Source of the DNA: Pandoraea capi | Lineage (GTDB): Bacteria > Pseudomonadota > Gammaproteobacteria > Burkholderiales > Burkholderiaceae | NCBI RefSeq assembly: GCF_902459735.1 | Contig: NZ_CABPRV010000001.1 | Coordinates: 310,001-374,000, forward strand | DNA: 64,000 nucleotides | Reading direction: 5' to 3' | In this document: in pieces, positions 9,494-18,105 of the stretch | Numbering within the stretch: the stretch's first letter is position 1 | Layout of the letters: the number at the start of each line of letters is the position of its first letter | Notes under the pieces: model-generated | Database searches by the model: none | Seen by the model: only the letters and a program-made list of their open reading frames with translations | Told to the model about the DNA's origin: nothing | Translations under genes and position numbers: made by a program

Positions 9494-10375
9494 TCACAGC
9501 ATGCGGTTACACATGAAGTCCACGAACACCCGAAGTTTCGGCGACAGATGACGGCTCGACGGCCAGAGCATCCAGAACTGACCGGGATTCACGAGATAGT
9601 CGCCGAGGAACGTTTGTAGGTGTCCGTCGGCCAGCGCATCGCGCGCGAGAAAGTCCGGCATGTAGGCAATGCCCAGGCCGTGCGTGGTCGCACTCAGTAG
9701 CGCTTCCATGTTGTTGCAGGTCAGGCTCGTGGATAGCTTCGGCTCGTGAGCGACATCGGCCACGAACGCCCACGGCTGCAATTTGCCCGACGTCGGAAAG
9801 CGAAAGCGGATGCACCGATGCGCTTCGAGGGCTTGCGGCGTCTGCGGCGTGCCGTGCGTTGCGAGATAGCCCGGCGACGCGCACAACACGAAGCGAAACG
9901 GCCCCGCGCGCCGCGACATGAGCGTGGAGTCGGGCAGATCGCCGCTGCGAATGACCACGTCCAGTCCGTTGTCGATGAGATCGACGATGCGGTCGTCGAA
10001 GTCCAGATCGAGTTCGATGTCCGGATATTGCTGCGCAAAGGCCGGCAGCAGCGGCATCAGGAACCGATAGGCGGTCACCGGTAATCCGACGCGCAGCTTG
10101 CCGCGTGGCGTTTGCGACACCTGCGAGAGCATCGCGCGGGCATCCGCGAGTTCGTCGAGCACGCGACGGCAACGCTCGTAGTACATCTGACCGGCTTCGG
10201 TGAGATTGACGCGTCGCGTGCTGCGCTGAAAGAGGCGCACGCCGAGTGTCGTCTCGAGCCGGGCGATCTGCTTGCCGACGGCCGATGCCGACACGCCCGT
10301 CGCCCGCCCCGCCGCCACGAAACTCAACGTTTCCGCCGCCCTTACGAAGGCCGTGATTTCCGCCAGATTGTCCAT
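9494..10375 (-). CDS. LysR-family transcriptional regulator (CrgA-like) of the adjacent efflux gene
   Basis: A 293-residue LysR protein starting MDNLAEITAFVRAAETLSF, with helix-turn-helix residues through SASAVGKQIARLE and an effector domain ending MCNRML. The start at 10375 is preferred; an ATG two codons upstream at 10381 sits only 4 nt from the AGGA site. It is divergent from the DHA2 transporter, with a palindromic LysR-type box between them, the classical layout for a LysR protein that controls its neighbour and itself. Confidence 0.9.
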   Translation of the reverse strand: MDNLAEITAFVRAAETLSFVAAGRATGVSASAVGKQIARLETTLGVRLFQRSTRRVNLTEAGQMYYERCRRVLDELADARAMLSQVSQTPRGKLRVGLPVTAYRFLMPLLPAFAQQYPDIELDLDFDDRIVDLIDNGLDVVIRSGDLPDSTLMSRRAGPFRFVLCASPGYLATHGTPQTPQALEAHRCIRFRFPTSGKLQPWAFVADVAHEPKLSTSLTCNNMEALLSATTHGLGIAYMPDFLARDALADGHLQTFLGDYLVNPGQFWMLWPSSRHLSPKLRVFVDFMCNRML

Positions 10376-10552
10376 CGTCATCAAATCCTGAAGTGCGGTC
10401 GATGCGTGTTCGCTCACGCTAAGTGTGGGCGTGCCCGCCTGCCACCTTGACCTGTTCGCTTGCCCGCTCCCAGTCATCGGAAGCGGCGGCTCGATCATCT
10501 GTCGGCAGATTACGGAATTTACCTCCTCAATCTGCGAACTCTACGCCTGTTT

Positions 10553-10568
10553 ATCGTCGATTGACGAT
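10553..10568. promoter_or_regulatory. LysR-type operator between regulator and efflux gene
   Basis: ATCGTC and GACGAT form perfect 6-bp arms around GATT in the divergent intergenic region, 89 bp before the transporter start. The size and dyad symmetry fit a LysR recognition box, and it also sits at a plausible activation distance from the transporter promoter. Binding is inferred from position only. Confidence 0.55.
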
Positions 10569-10656
10569 TTTTTAGCATGTATGACGTGACGTCGACCGGC
10601 GTTCCGCTCGTCGTTTCCAGCGCGCCCTGCGCGCGCCTTCCCTCAGGAATTTCTCC

Positions 10657-12228
10657 ATGTCGATCATGACTTCCCGGCCCGCACCGCGAGCGCACGCGTC
10701 GTTGCGCCGCCGGTTGCTGGGCTTGTTCTCCGTGTGCATCGCGGCGTTGCTGCTGCCGATGAGCTTCTCCGGCGGCGCGGTCGCCACGCCCGCCATCGGT
10801 GCGGCGCTGCACGGCACGGCGCTCGAAATGCGCTGGATCACGAGCGCGTTCATGCTCGCGTTCGGCGGCTGTCTGATGGCGGCAGGCGCTTGTGCCGACG
10901 CCTTCGGGCGCAAGCGCGTTTTTCTACTCGGCGTGGGGGCCTTGTTGCTGACGTCGCTGGCGCTAGCGCTGTCACGTTCGACACTGGTCGTCGATGGGTT
11001 ACGTGCGCTGCAAGGCGTCGCCGCTGCCGCAACGCTCGCGGGGGGCGGCGCGTCGCTTGCACAGGACTTCGACGGCCACGCGCGCGCCCGGGCGTACGGC
11101 CTGCTCGGCACGACGTTCGGCGTCGGGCTCGCGTTCGGTCCGTTGCTCGCCGGCGTGCTGATCGCCCGCTTCGGGTGGCAGGGCGTGTTCGGCGCAACGG
11201 CCGTCGTCGCCGCGCTGGCGCTGATCGTCGGTGCGCGCTGCATGCGCGAGTCACGTGACCCTGCGGCGACAGGTCTCGACTGGCCCGGCACGCTCACGTT
11301 CACGGGCGCGCTGTCGTGCTTCACCTACGGCGTGATTCAGGCCCCGGCGCTCGGCATGCGGGCACCGGAAGTCGTCGGCGCACTCGCGCTCGCACTAGTG
11401 CTGGCAGTCGCGTTCGTCATCGTCGAGCGACGTGTGGCACATCCGATGCTGGACCTGACGCTGTTTCGCTACGTGCGCTTTATCGGCGTGCAGATGCTGC
11501 CGATCGCCACGTGCCTTTGCTACATCGTGCTGCTCGTGTTGCTGCCACTGCGTTTCATCGGCGTGCACGGCGACAGCGAAGTCGTTGCGGGCCTCAAGAT
11601 GATGGCCTTGTCGCTGCCGATGCTCGTGGTGCCGTTCGTCGCCACGCAACTGGCGCGACGCATTTCCGCCGGGGTGTTATGCAGCGCAGGGCTGGTGATC
11701 GCGGCGGCCGGGCTGGTGTGGCTCGCCCGCGCGTTGAACGCCCCGGACACCGGCGTGCTGGGGCCGTCGCTCTGGCCGATGCTCGTGATCGGCACAGGGA
11801 GTGCGATGCCCTGGGGCCTGATGGATGGCTTGTCGGTGAGCGTGGTGCCCACGGAGCGCGCAGGCATGGCGATGGGCATCTTCAACACGACACGCGTGGC
11901 GAGTGAAGGACTGGCGCTCGCGCTCGTGGGTGGCGTGCTGATTGCGCTGATCGGCACGCATCTGCCGGAGGTCCACGGGGCGGTGCCCGACGACGTCGCG
12001 CGCGACGCCGTGAACCGGCTGGTGGCGGGCGACCTGCATGGCGCGGTGGCGAGTGTGCCGGCATGGGGCAAAGCGGCGCTGCGAGCGGCTTACGAACAGG
12101 CGTTCGCCACGTTGCTCGACCGCCTCGCCGGGGTAACGCTGCTGTGCGCCGCCGTCGTGCTCTTCTGCCTCGGAAAGCCGCCCCGTACGTCGCATGTCGC
12201 CCCGGATGAACCGTGCGTCGCGATCTGA
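10657..12228 (+). CDS. MFS transporter, DHA2 (14-helix) drug-efflux type
   Basis: A 523-residue inner-membrane protein with about 14 hydrophobic segments. The loop 2-3 signature is visible as ADAFGRKRVFLLG, and motif C-like glycines occur in LLGTTFGVGLAFGPLLAG, as expected of proton-coupled drug antiporters. Length matches the EmrB/QacA-type DHA2 group. An AGGA site precedes the ATG. It is divergently paired with a LysR regulator, suggesting inducible export of a toxic compound or metabolite. No membrane-fusion protein gene (emrA-like) is adjacent, so it may act alone. Confidence 0.87.
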   Translation: MSIMTSRPAPRAHASLRRRLLGLFSVCIAALLLPMSFSGGAVATPAIGAALHGTALEMRWITSAFMLAFGGCLMAAGACADAFGRKRVFLLGVGALLLTSLALALSRSTLVVDGLRALQGVAAAATLAGGGASLAQDFDGHARARAYGLLGTTFGVGLAFGPLLAGVLIARFGWQGVFGATAVVAALALIVGARCMRESRDPAATGLDWPGTLTFTGALSCFTYGVIQAPALGMRAPEVVGALALALVLAVAFVIVERRVAHPMLDLTLFRYVRFIGVQMLPIATCLCYIVLLVLLPLRFIGVHGDSEVVAGLKMMALSLPMLVVPFVATQLARRISAGVLCSAGLVIAAAGLVWLARALNAPDTGVLGPSLWPMLVIGTGSAMPWGLMDGLSVSVVPTERAGMAMGIFNTTRVASEGLALALVGGVLIALIGTHLPEVHGAVPDDVARDAVNRLVAGDLHGAVASVPAWGKAALRAAYEQAFATLLDRLAGVTLLCAAVVLFCLGKPPRTSHVAPDEPCVAI

Positions 12229-12254
12229 CGTCTTTCGCTTTGTGCCGTGCTGTC

Positions 12255-12380
12255 GTCAAATGCCCGCTGCGGCAACCTTGCCGCAGTGGCCGCAACGCCG
12301 AGACGATCAAGCAGCACGCCGCCAATGATGCCGCCGCCCGCAATGGCCACGTTCCACGCGGTGACGAGCATCGACTGCGC
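12255..12380 (-). pseudogene. Fragment of an MFS transporter gene
   Basis: On the minus strand the frame reads SMLVTAWNVAIAGGGIIGGV then LLDRLGV, a glycine-rich helix typical of the last part of sugar- or drug-efflux MFS proteins of the DHA1 type. There is no start, and its upstream side is joined directly to the N-terminus of a transposase. Only about 40 residues remain. It is a truncated remnant, unrelated in frame and strand to the intact transporter next to it. Confidence 0.6.
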
Positions 12381-12498
12381 GACCACTGACAGCTTAAAAG
12401 CCAGGCTGTAGTCTCGCTGTGTCCGCTTGATCCCTTGCTCCATTTGCCACCTCCTCGTTTCGACGAAAAAGTGTCAACCTATTTCAGGACGGGACACA
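12381..12498 (-). mobile_element. IS3-family remnant (one end plus start of orfA)
   Basis: The minus strand begins a transposase orfA at 12443 (EQGIKRTQRDYSLAFKLSVV), a common N-terminus of IS3-family OrfA proteins, but it stops matching after about 21 residues and continues into a transporter fragment. Upstream of it, 12472-12491 resembles an IS end (TGTCAACCTATTTCAGGACG). So one IS terminus and about 60 nt of orfA remain; the body and the other end have been lost. Family assignment is from memory of such sequences. Confidence 0.65.
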
Positions 12499-12503
12499 GC
12501 CAT

Positions 12504-12541
12504 GAAAAAAGCCCGTCGGCCATGCCGAACGGGCTTTCTTT
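12504..12541 (-). terminator. Intrinsic terminator of purM
   Basis: Read on the minus strand, AGCCCGTTCGGC-ATG-GCCGACGGGCT forms a long GC-rich hairpin followed by six T residues. It lies 36 nt beyond the purM stop and separates purM from the IS scar. Confidence 0.88.
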
Positions 12542-12577
12542 TCGCTTGCTTTGAAGCGACGGTCTGACGTCGGCGTC

Positions 12578-13624
12578 TTACGAGACGATCGTCTGTGCTT
12601 CGCCTTCCTTGCGCTCGCGGATCGTGCCCAGACGGTAGACCGTCTCGCCCGACGTTTCGAGGTGCTTCACGGCGGCGTCGGCATCCGCAGCCGACACGAT
12701 CACAGCCATGCCGATACCGCAGTTGAAGACGCGGTGCATTTCGGCGTCGGCCACCTTGCCGTGTTCCTGCAACCACTGGAACAGCGGGGGCAGCGTCCAG
12801 GCGTCCTGCTTGATGTCGGCCGTCAGATGGTCTTGCAGCACGCGCGGAATGTTTTCCACGATGCCGCCGCCGGTGATATGGGCCATGCCCTTGACGGTCA
12901 GCGTCTGCATCAGCGCGAGCAGCGGCTTGACGTAGATGCGCGTGGGCGCCATCAGCACGTCGCGCAGCGGCTTGCCGTGGAAGTCGGCATCCAGATCCGG
13001 CTTCGCGACTTCGATGATCTTGCGCACCAGCGAGTAGCCGTTCGAATGCGCCCCCGACGAGGCCAGACCCAGCACCACGTCGCCCGGCACGATCGACTTG
13101 CCGTCGATGATCTTGCTCTTCTCGACGGCGCCGACTGCGAAACCGGCCAGATCGTACTCGCCGTCCGGGTACATGCTCGGCATTTCAGCCGTCTCACCGC
13201 CGATCAGCGCGCAACCGGACAGCTCGCAACCTTCGGCAATCCCCTTGACGACGGTCGCCGCCGTGGCCACGTCCAGCTTGCCGCAAGCGAAGTAGTCGAG
13301 GAAGAACAGCGGCTCGGCGCCCTGCACCAGAATGTCGTTCACGCTCATGGCGACCAGATCCTGGCCCACCGTGTCGTGCTTGTTCAGCGTGAAGGCCAGC
13401 TTGAGCTTGGTGCCCACGCCGTCGGTCCCCGAAACAAGCACCGGCTCCTTGTAGCGCTTGGGCACTTCGAACAGTGCGCCGAAGCCGCCGATGCCGCCCA
13501 GCACGCCGTCGCGCAGGGTTTTCTTGGCAAACGGCTTGATCGCTTCGACCAGTGCGTCGCCCGCTTCGATGTCGACGCCAGCGTCGCGATAGGAAAGGCC
13601 GGAAGTTTCGTTAGGGTGTGACAT
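12578..13624 (-). CDS. purM: Phosphoribosylformylglycinamidine cyclo-ligase (AIR synthetase)
   Basis: A 348-residue cytosolic enzyme of purine synthesis that closes the imidazole ring of FGAM to AIR using ATP. Recognisable are the [13 protein letters not shown] start, the [13 protein letters not shown] segment, the [14 protein letters not shown] loop and [18 protein letters not shown] near residues 240-257, all conserved in PurM. Length is standard. It is transcribed alone, divergent from hda, and ends at a strong intrinsic terminator. Confidence 0.98.
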   Translation of the reverse strand: MSHPNETSGLSYRDAGVDIEAGDALVEAIKPFAKKTLRDGVLGGIGGFGALFEVPKRYKEPVLVSGTDGVGTKLKLAFTLNKHDTVGQDLVAMSVNDILVQGAEPLFFLDYFACGKLDVATAATVVKGIAEGCELSGCALIGGETAEMPSMYPDGEYDLAGFAVGAVEKSKIIDGKSIVPGDVVLGLASSGAHSNGYSLVRKIIEVAKPDLDADFHGKPLRDVLMAPTRIYVKPLLALMQTLTVKGMAHITGGGIVENIPRVLQDHLTADIKQDAWTLPPLFQWLQEHGKVADAEMHRVFNCGIGMAVIVSAADADAAVKHLETSGETVYRLGTIRERKEGEAQTIVS

Positions 13625-13645
13625 GACGGGAATGCATCAAGGTTC

Positions 13646-13664
13646 GGTAAAATGCGATTTTACC
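13646..13664. promoter_or_regulatory. Palindromic divergent promoter element between purM and hda
   Basis: GGTAAAAT and ATTTTACC form perfect 8-bp arms around GCG, 22 bp upstream of the purM ATG. Each arm contains a TAAAAT hexamer close to the sigma70 -10 consensus, one per strand, so the same element could serve both directions or act as an operator. No good -35 boxes were found. Confidence 0.4.
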
Positions 13665-13742
13665 CGATGCGCGTGTCCTTTCGGAACGCAATCCGGATAT
13701 CGGACGCCGACAATGGTCGGCGTGCCCTGTAAACCGTACTCT

Positions 13743-13760
13743 GCCGGCCTTCCGCCGGCT
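13743..13760 (+). other. Hairpin in the hda leader
   Basis: GCCGGC-CTTCC-GCCGGC forms a 6-bp GC-only stem whose 3' foot is 10 nt before the GTG start of hda, with TTTCTTCG in between. No Shine-Dalgarno sequence is visible there, so the stem may influence initiation or act as a weak attenuator. Function is unproven. Confidence 0.35.
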
Positions 13761-13770
13761 TTCTTCGTTC

Positions 13771-14490
13771 GTGATTCAGCAACTGTATCTCGACCTCGGC
13801 ACGCCGCCGCCCGCCACGTTCGACAATTTCATTGTCGGGCCCAATCGCGAGGCGGCGCAGACGCTTGCCGACCTGCCAGCCGAACTCTCAGCGGGCACGG
13901 CGCGCGATCGCGGCATCTACCTCTGGGGAGCTGCCGGGTCCGGCCGCACCCATTTGATGGAGGCGCTGTGCCACGCCACCGGGCCGAGCGCCCGGTATTT
14001 GCGCCCGAACAGCCCGCTGGCCGCCTTCACGTTCGACGACGCGAGCACCGTCTATTGCGTGGACGACTGCGACAATCTTTCTCCCACCCAGCAAATCGCC
14101 GCCTTCAATCTGTTCAACGAAACCCGCGCCCGTCCGCACTGCGCCTTCGTGGCCGCCGGTTCGCAGCCGCCGGTGGACATGCCGCTGCGCGAAGACCTGC
14201 GCACCCGCCTCGGCTGGGGCCTCGTATTTCACATCGTGGGATTGGACGACGACGGCAAGAAACAGGCGCTGCAAAGTGCGGCGCGTGAGCGCGGCCTGCA
14301 ACTGGCGGCGGACGTGCCCGCCTATCTGCTCACCCATTTCGAGCGCGACATGTCGAGTCTGATGGCGTTGCTCGACCGGCTGGACCGGTTCTCGATGGAA
14401 CAGAAACGCGCGGTGACGCTGCCGTTGCTGCGCCAGATGCTCATTCATGCCGATCTGGCCGACCCGGCCGCGCCGGACGGGAAACCATGA
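13771..14490 (+). CDS. hda: DnaA regulatory inactivator Hda
   Basis: A 239-residue DnaA-like AAA+ protein that, with the DNA-loaded beta clamp, stimulates ATP hydrolysis by DnaA and prevents re-initiation. Seen: an N-terminal clamp-binding motif QQLYLDL (residues 3-9), a P-loop-like GAAGSGRTHLM with Arg in place of Lys (as in E. coli Hda), a Walker-B-like YCVDDCDNL, and a final helical lid. It lacks the DnaA DNA-binding domain, as expected. The start codon is GTG with no clear ribosome site. Divergent from purM. Confidence 0.88.
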   Translation: MIQQLYLDLGTPPPATFDNFIVGPNREAAQTLADLPAELSAGTARDRGIYLWGAAGSGRTHLMEALCHATGPSARYLRPNSPLAAFTFDDASTVYCVDDCDNLSPTQQIAAFNLFNETRARPHCAFVAAGSQPPVDMPLREDLRTRLGWGLVFHIVGLDDDGKKQALQSAARERGLQLAADVPAYLLTHFERDMSSLMALLDRLDRFSMEQKRAVTLPLLRQMLIHADLADPAAPDGKP

Positions 14491-14595
14491 CCGGAGACCG
14501 ATCGGCCCACACTACGCGAGTCGACCGGCGCCTCCGATGCCCCTAAATCACCGAACCCCATAAGACGGCCCCTCGCTTCAGGTAAAATTCGCGCA

Positions 14596-15276
14596 ATGAC
14601 CAATTTAGCTCTCTTCGATCTCGACCACACCCTGCTGCCGACCGACAGCGACAAGGAGTGGGGCCGTTTCCTCGTGCGCCAGGGCGCGGTCGAGCGTGAC
14701 TCGTACGCGCAGGCCAACGAGGCCTTCTATCAGGACTACCGTGCAGGCCGGCTCGACATGCCGGCCTATCTGCGTTTCTGCCTCGCGCCGCTCGCCCGCT
14801 ATCCGCGCGATCAGCTCGACGCCTGGCACGCGCAGTACATGCAGGAGTCGATCCTGCCGCACGTGCGTCCCGAAGCGCTGGAACTGCTCGACATGCACCG
14901 CAAGGCCGGTGACCTGTGCGCCATCGTGACGGCGACCAACACGTTCGTCACGCGCCCGATCGCCCGCGCGTTCGGCATCGATCACCTGATCGGCACCGAA
15001 CCGGCCACGGCGGGGGACGACCCGAACGCACGATTCACCGGCGAATACGTCGGCACGCCGAGCTTCCGCGAAGGCAAGATCACCCGCACCGAAGCGTGGC
15101 TCGCCAGCCTGGGCAAGACCTGGGGCGACTTCAACCACGCTTTCTTCTATAGCGATTCCGCCAACGACGTCCCCCTGATGGAGAAGGTGAACCATCCGGT
15201 GGCAACGAATCCCGATGAGGCGCTGCGCGAAATCGCACTCGCGCGTCGCTGGCCCATTCTCGAGTTGTTCCAGTGA
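14596..15276 (+). CDS. HAD-superfamily phosphatase, subfamily IB (SerB-like)
   Basis: A 226-residue hydrolase. The nucleophile motif FDLDHTLL holds Asp8 and Asp10, motif II is IVTATN, and the motif III/IV region reads YSDSANDVPLME, as in IB phosphatases related to SerB. The exact substrate is unknown; annotations of such proteins in Burkholderiaceae vary between generic HAD hydrolase and histidinol phosphatase. Its stop overlaps the GTG start of pcnB, and this close linkage with pcnB and folK is the same operon layout seen in other betaproteobacteria. Confidence 0.85.
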   Translation: MTNLALFDLDHTLLPTDSDKEWGRFLVRQGAVERDSYAQANEAFYQDYRAGRLDMPAYLRFCLAPLARYPRDQLDAWHAQYMQESILPHVRPEALELLDMHRKAGDLCAIVTATNTFVTRPIARAFGIDHLIGTEPATAGDDPNARFTGEYVGTPSFREGKITRTEAWLASLGKTWGDFNHAFFYSDSANDVPLMEKVNHPVATNPDEALREIALARRWPILELFQ

Positions 15277-16820
15277 TCCGCAAACTCATCAAGAAGCTGC
15301 TCGGCAAAGATGCCCAGTCCGAAGGCGGCGCCAACAGTCCGCCGCCCGGCACGCCGGTCGTCATTCCGGTATCCGTTCACGGCATCGATCCGAGCCTGCT
15401 CTCGAAGAACGCCGTACGCGTGACCGATACGTTGCAGCAAGCCGGCTTCAAGGCGTTCATCGTCGGCGGCGCCGTGCGCGACCTGCTGCTCGGCATCGCC
15501 CCCAAGGACTTCGACGTCGCGACCAGCGCCACGCCCGAACAGGTCCAGCGCCTGTTCCGCCGCGCGCGCATCATCGGTCGCCGCTTCCAGATCGTTCACG
15601 TGCAGTTCGGCCAGGAGATCATCGAGACCTCTACGTTCCGCGCGTTGGTCGATGCCGTCGATAGCGAGCAGATCGGCGCGCGCCGTCCGAAAAAGGGCGA
15701 ACTCGACCGCAAGACGCACGTGACCGACGAATCGGGCCGCGTGTTGCGCGACAACGTCTGGGGCGAGCAGGACGAAGACGCCGCGCGACGCGACTTCACC
15801 GTCAACGCGATGTATTACGACCCGGCCTCGCAGACGGTGCACGACTACCATCGCGGCTGGGAAGATATCCAGAAGCGCGTGCTGCGCATGATCGGCGACC
15901 CGGCGACGCGTTATCGCGAAGACCCGGTGCGCATGCTTCGCGTGGTGCGATTCGCTGCGAAGCTCGGTTTCAAGATCGACGAAGCGACCGCCGCGCCGAT
16001 TCCGCAACTCGCGCCGCTCATCGATAACGTGCCTGCCGCACGTCTGTTCGACGAGATGCTCAAGCTGCTGCTCTCCGGCCATGCCTGGGCGTGCGTGCAG
16101 CAACTGCGCTCGCAGGGTCTGCATCACGGATTGCTGCCGTTGCTCGACGTCGTGCTGGAGCAACCGCTGGGCGAGAAATTCGTCACGCTCGCACTCGCCA
16201 ACACCGACGCGCGCATTCGCGCAGGCAAGCCGGTATCGCCGGGCTTCCTGTTCGCGGCGCTGCTCTGGCATCTCGTACTGGAAAAGTGGCAGGCCTATCA
16301 GAGCGCCGGCGAGTATCCGATTCCGGCACTGCATCTGGCCATGGACGACGTGCTCGACGCCCAGACCGGCAAGCTGGCGATCCAGCGTCGCTTTGTCGCC
16401 GACATGAAGGAAATCTGGGGCTTGCAGGTGCGCCTGGACAAGCGCGTCGGCCGCACGCCGCTGCGTTTGCTGGAGCATCCGCGTCTGCGCGCCGGTTACG
16501 ACTTCCTGCTGTTGCGTTGCGAGTCGGGCGAAGTGCCGGCCGACGTGGGGCAATGGTGGACGGACTTCCTCGAAGGCGACTCGGTCAGACGTGATGAATT
16601 GCTCTCGCAAGGCAGCGGTTCGTCGGGTTCGACGCCCGCCGCGAAGCGCCGCCGTCGCCGTCGCAAACCGTCCGGCGGACGAGGCGGTGAGGGTGGTGAA
16701 GGCGGTGGTGGCAGCGGCGAAAGCACCGGTGGCGAGGGTGGCGGCGGACGTGAGAACGCTACCAGCGAGAATCATGGCAAGCGGGTATCATCGCGACAGC
16801 ATGGTTCCGAAGGTGCCTAA
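15273..16820 (+). CDS. pcnB: Poly(A) polymerase I
   Basis: A 515-residue class II nucleotidyltransferase that adds 3' poly(A) tails to RNA and so promotes decay. The head domain has FIVGGAVRDLLLG from residue 63 and catalytic carboxylates in KDFDVAT (Asp79, Asp81), followed by RRDFTVNAMYYD and the RYREDPVRMLRVVRFAAKLG block that distinguishes PAP from CCA-adding enzymes only subtly; the long basic C-terminus favours PAP. The tail is unusual: six arginines, then a glycine/glutamate-rich low-complexity stretch of about 40 residues. The GTG start overlaps the HAD gene stop by 4 nt. Confidence 0.93.
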   Translation: MIRKLIKKLLGKDAQSEGGANSPPPGTPVVIPVSVHGIDPSLLSKNAVRVTDTLQQAGFKAFIVGGAVRDLLLGIAPKDFDVATSATPEQVQRLFRRARIIGRRFQIVHVQFGQEIIETSTFRALVDAVDSEQIGARRPKKGELDRKTHVTDESGRVLRDNVWGEQDEDAARRDFTVNAMYYDPASQTVHDYHRGWEDIQKRVLRMIGDPATRYREDPVRMLRVVRFAAKLGFKIDEATAAPIPQLAPLIDNVPAARLFDEMLKLLLSGHAWACVQQLRSQGLHHGLLPLLDVVLEQPLGEKFVTLALANTDARIRAGKPVSPGFLFAALLWHLVLEKWQAYQSAGEYPIPALHLAMDDVLDAQTGKLAIQRRFVADMKEIWGLQVRLDKRVGRTPLRLLEHPRLRAGYDFLLLRCESGEVPADVGQWWTDFLEGDSVRRDELLSQGSGSSGSTPAAKRRRRRRKPSGGRGGEGGEGGGGSGESTGGEGGGGRENATSENHGKRVSSRQHGSEGA

Positions 16821-17332
16821 TGACTGTTGCCTATATCGGGCTCGGCGCGAATCTCGGCGACGCCCGCCAAGCGATTAAGGACGCCATCGTCTGTCTGGCG
16901 CAGCAAATCGGCGTCACCATCACGGCCAAGTCCGATCTGTATCGCACCGCTCCCATCGAGTCGAGCGGTGACGACTATCTCAACTGCGCAGTGGCCGTCG
17001 AGACGAGCCTGACTGCCCGCCAGTTACTCACGCTGTGCCTGAAGATCGAGCTGCATTTCGGACGTGAGCGGCCGTACAAGAACGCGCCGCGCACGCTCGA
17101 TCTCGACCTCCTGCTGTACGGCGACGAGCGCATTGCCGAACCCGATCTGATCGTGCCGCATCCGCGTATGGCGTTGCGCGCGTTCGTGCTGCACCCGCTC
17201 GCAGACATTGCCCCCGAACTCGACATTCCCGGCGTGGGACGCGTGAGCGCCCTGCTGCCCGGCGTTGCCGATCAGCGCATCGAGCGCCTCGCGCACGGCT
17301 GCTGCATGACGAAGCGGGTCTGCACATCATGA
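16820..17332 (+). CDS. folK: 6-hydroxymethyl-7,8-dihydropterin pyrophosphokinase (HPPK)
   Basis: A 170-residue folate-pathway enzyme that transfers pyrophosphate from ATP to hydroxymethyldihydropterin. Diagnostic motifs are YIGLGANLGD at the N-terminus, the RTAPIESSGDDYLNCAV segment, the HPPK signature within RPYKNAPRTLDLDLLLYGD and PHPRMALRAFVLHPL. The ATG overlaps the pcnB stop (TAATG) and the stop overlaps the next start (ATGA), so the four genes HAD-pcnB-folK-dnk are translationally coupled. Confidence 0.97.
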   Translation: MTVAYIGLGANLGDARQAIKDAIVCLAQQIGVTITAKSDLYRTAPIESSGDDYLNCAVAVETSLTARQLLTLCLKIELHFGRERPYKNAPRTLDLDLLLYGDERIAEPDLIVPHPRMALRAFVLHPLADIAPELDIPGVGRVSALLPGVADQRIERLAHGCCMTKRVCTS

Positions 17333-17985
17333 GATCGTCCGCGCTCGGGCGATTCCGTTATGTCGCCGTCGAAGGCCCCATCGGGGTCGGCAAGACCACG
17401 CTCACGCAGCGGCTGGCTGACGCCGCCGGCGCCGACGTGATGCTGGAGCAGCCCGCACTCAATCCCTTTCTCGAACGTTTCTATCGCGACAGCGCGCGTT
17501 ACGCGTTGCCCGCGCAGTTGTCGTTCTGTCTGCGACGAGTGGATGAGGCGACGGAAATCGCGCGGCGTGAAATCGACGGCAAGCCGATCTTTACCGACTT
17601 CCTGCCGGAGAAAGACGGCCTGTTCGCGCGCCTGACGCTGTCTGCCGACGAATTGACGCTATACCGTCGGCTCGTGGCGCACATCGAGCGGGCGCATCGC
17701 GCGCCGGACCTCGTGATTCATCTGCAAGCGAGTCCCGAGACGCTGTTCTCGCGCATCCAGAAACGCGCCATTCCGATGGAACAGCAGATTCCCGACACCT
17801 ATCTGCGCGCGCTGTGCGACATCTATGGCGAATTCTTCTATCATTACGCGGCTGCGCCGGTGTTGACAGTCGACACAGAACAATTCGATCCGGCGCACAA
17901 CGACAGCGACTTCGCCCTGCTGGTCGAACGCATCGACCAGATGCGCGGGCGCAAGGAAGTCTTCGTCAAGGGCGCTCGCCTCTGA
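17329..17985 (+). CDS. Deoxynucleoside kinase family protein
   Basis: A 218-residue kinase with P-loop GPIGVGKTT at residues 16-24, followed by a dNK-type fold with the FTDFLPEKDGLFA segment and a lid-like LFSRIQKRAIPMEQ. Such proteins phosphorylate deoxyadenosine/deoxyguanosine or related nucleosides; in betaproteobacteria this gene sits regularly between folK and panB. The physiological substrate is not established from sequence. It overlaps folK by 4 nt and is the last gene of the coupled set; panB follows after 120 nt. Confidence 0.85.
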   Translation: MRSSALGRFRYVAVEGPIGVGKTTLTQRLADAAGADVMLEQPALNPFLERFYRDSARYALPAQLSFCLRRVDEATEIARREIDGKPIFTDFLPEKDGLFARLTLSADELTLYRRLVAHIERAHRAPDLVIHLQASPETLFSRIQKRAIPMEQQIPDTYLRALCDIYGEFFYHYAAAPVLTVDTEQFDPAHNDSDFALLVERIDQMRGRKEVFVKGARL

Positions 17986-18105
17986 CCGCCGACACGCTTC
18001 TGCCCGCCTGCACCGACGTCGATGTGCCGATTCGTCGAGTGATCCATGCGAGGCAATGCGCGGCGTGAGTGCCCTGCCGGCAACCCCTCCTGAACCGAGG
18101 CTGAC

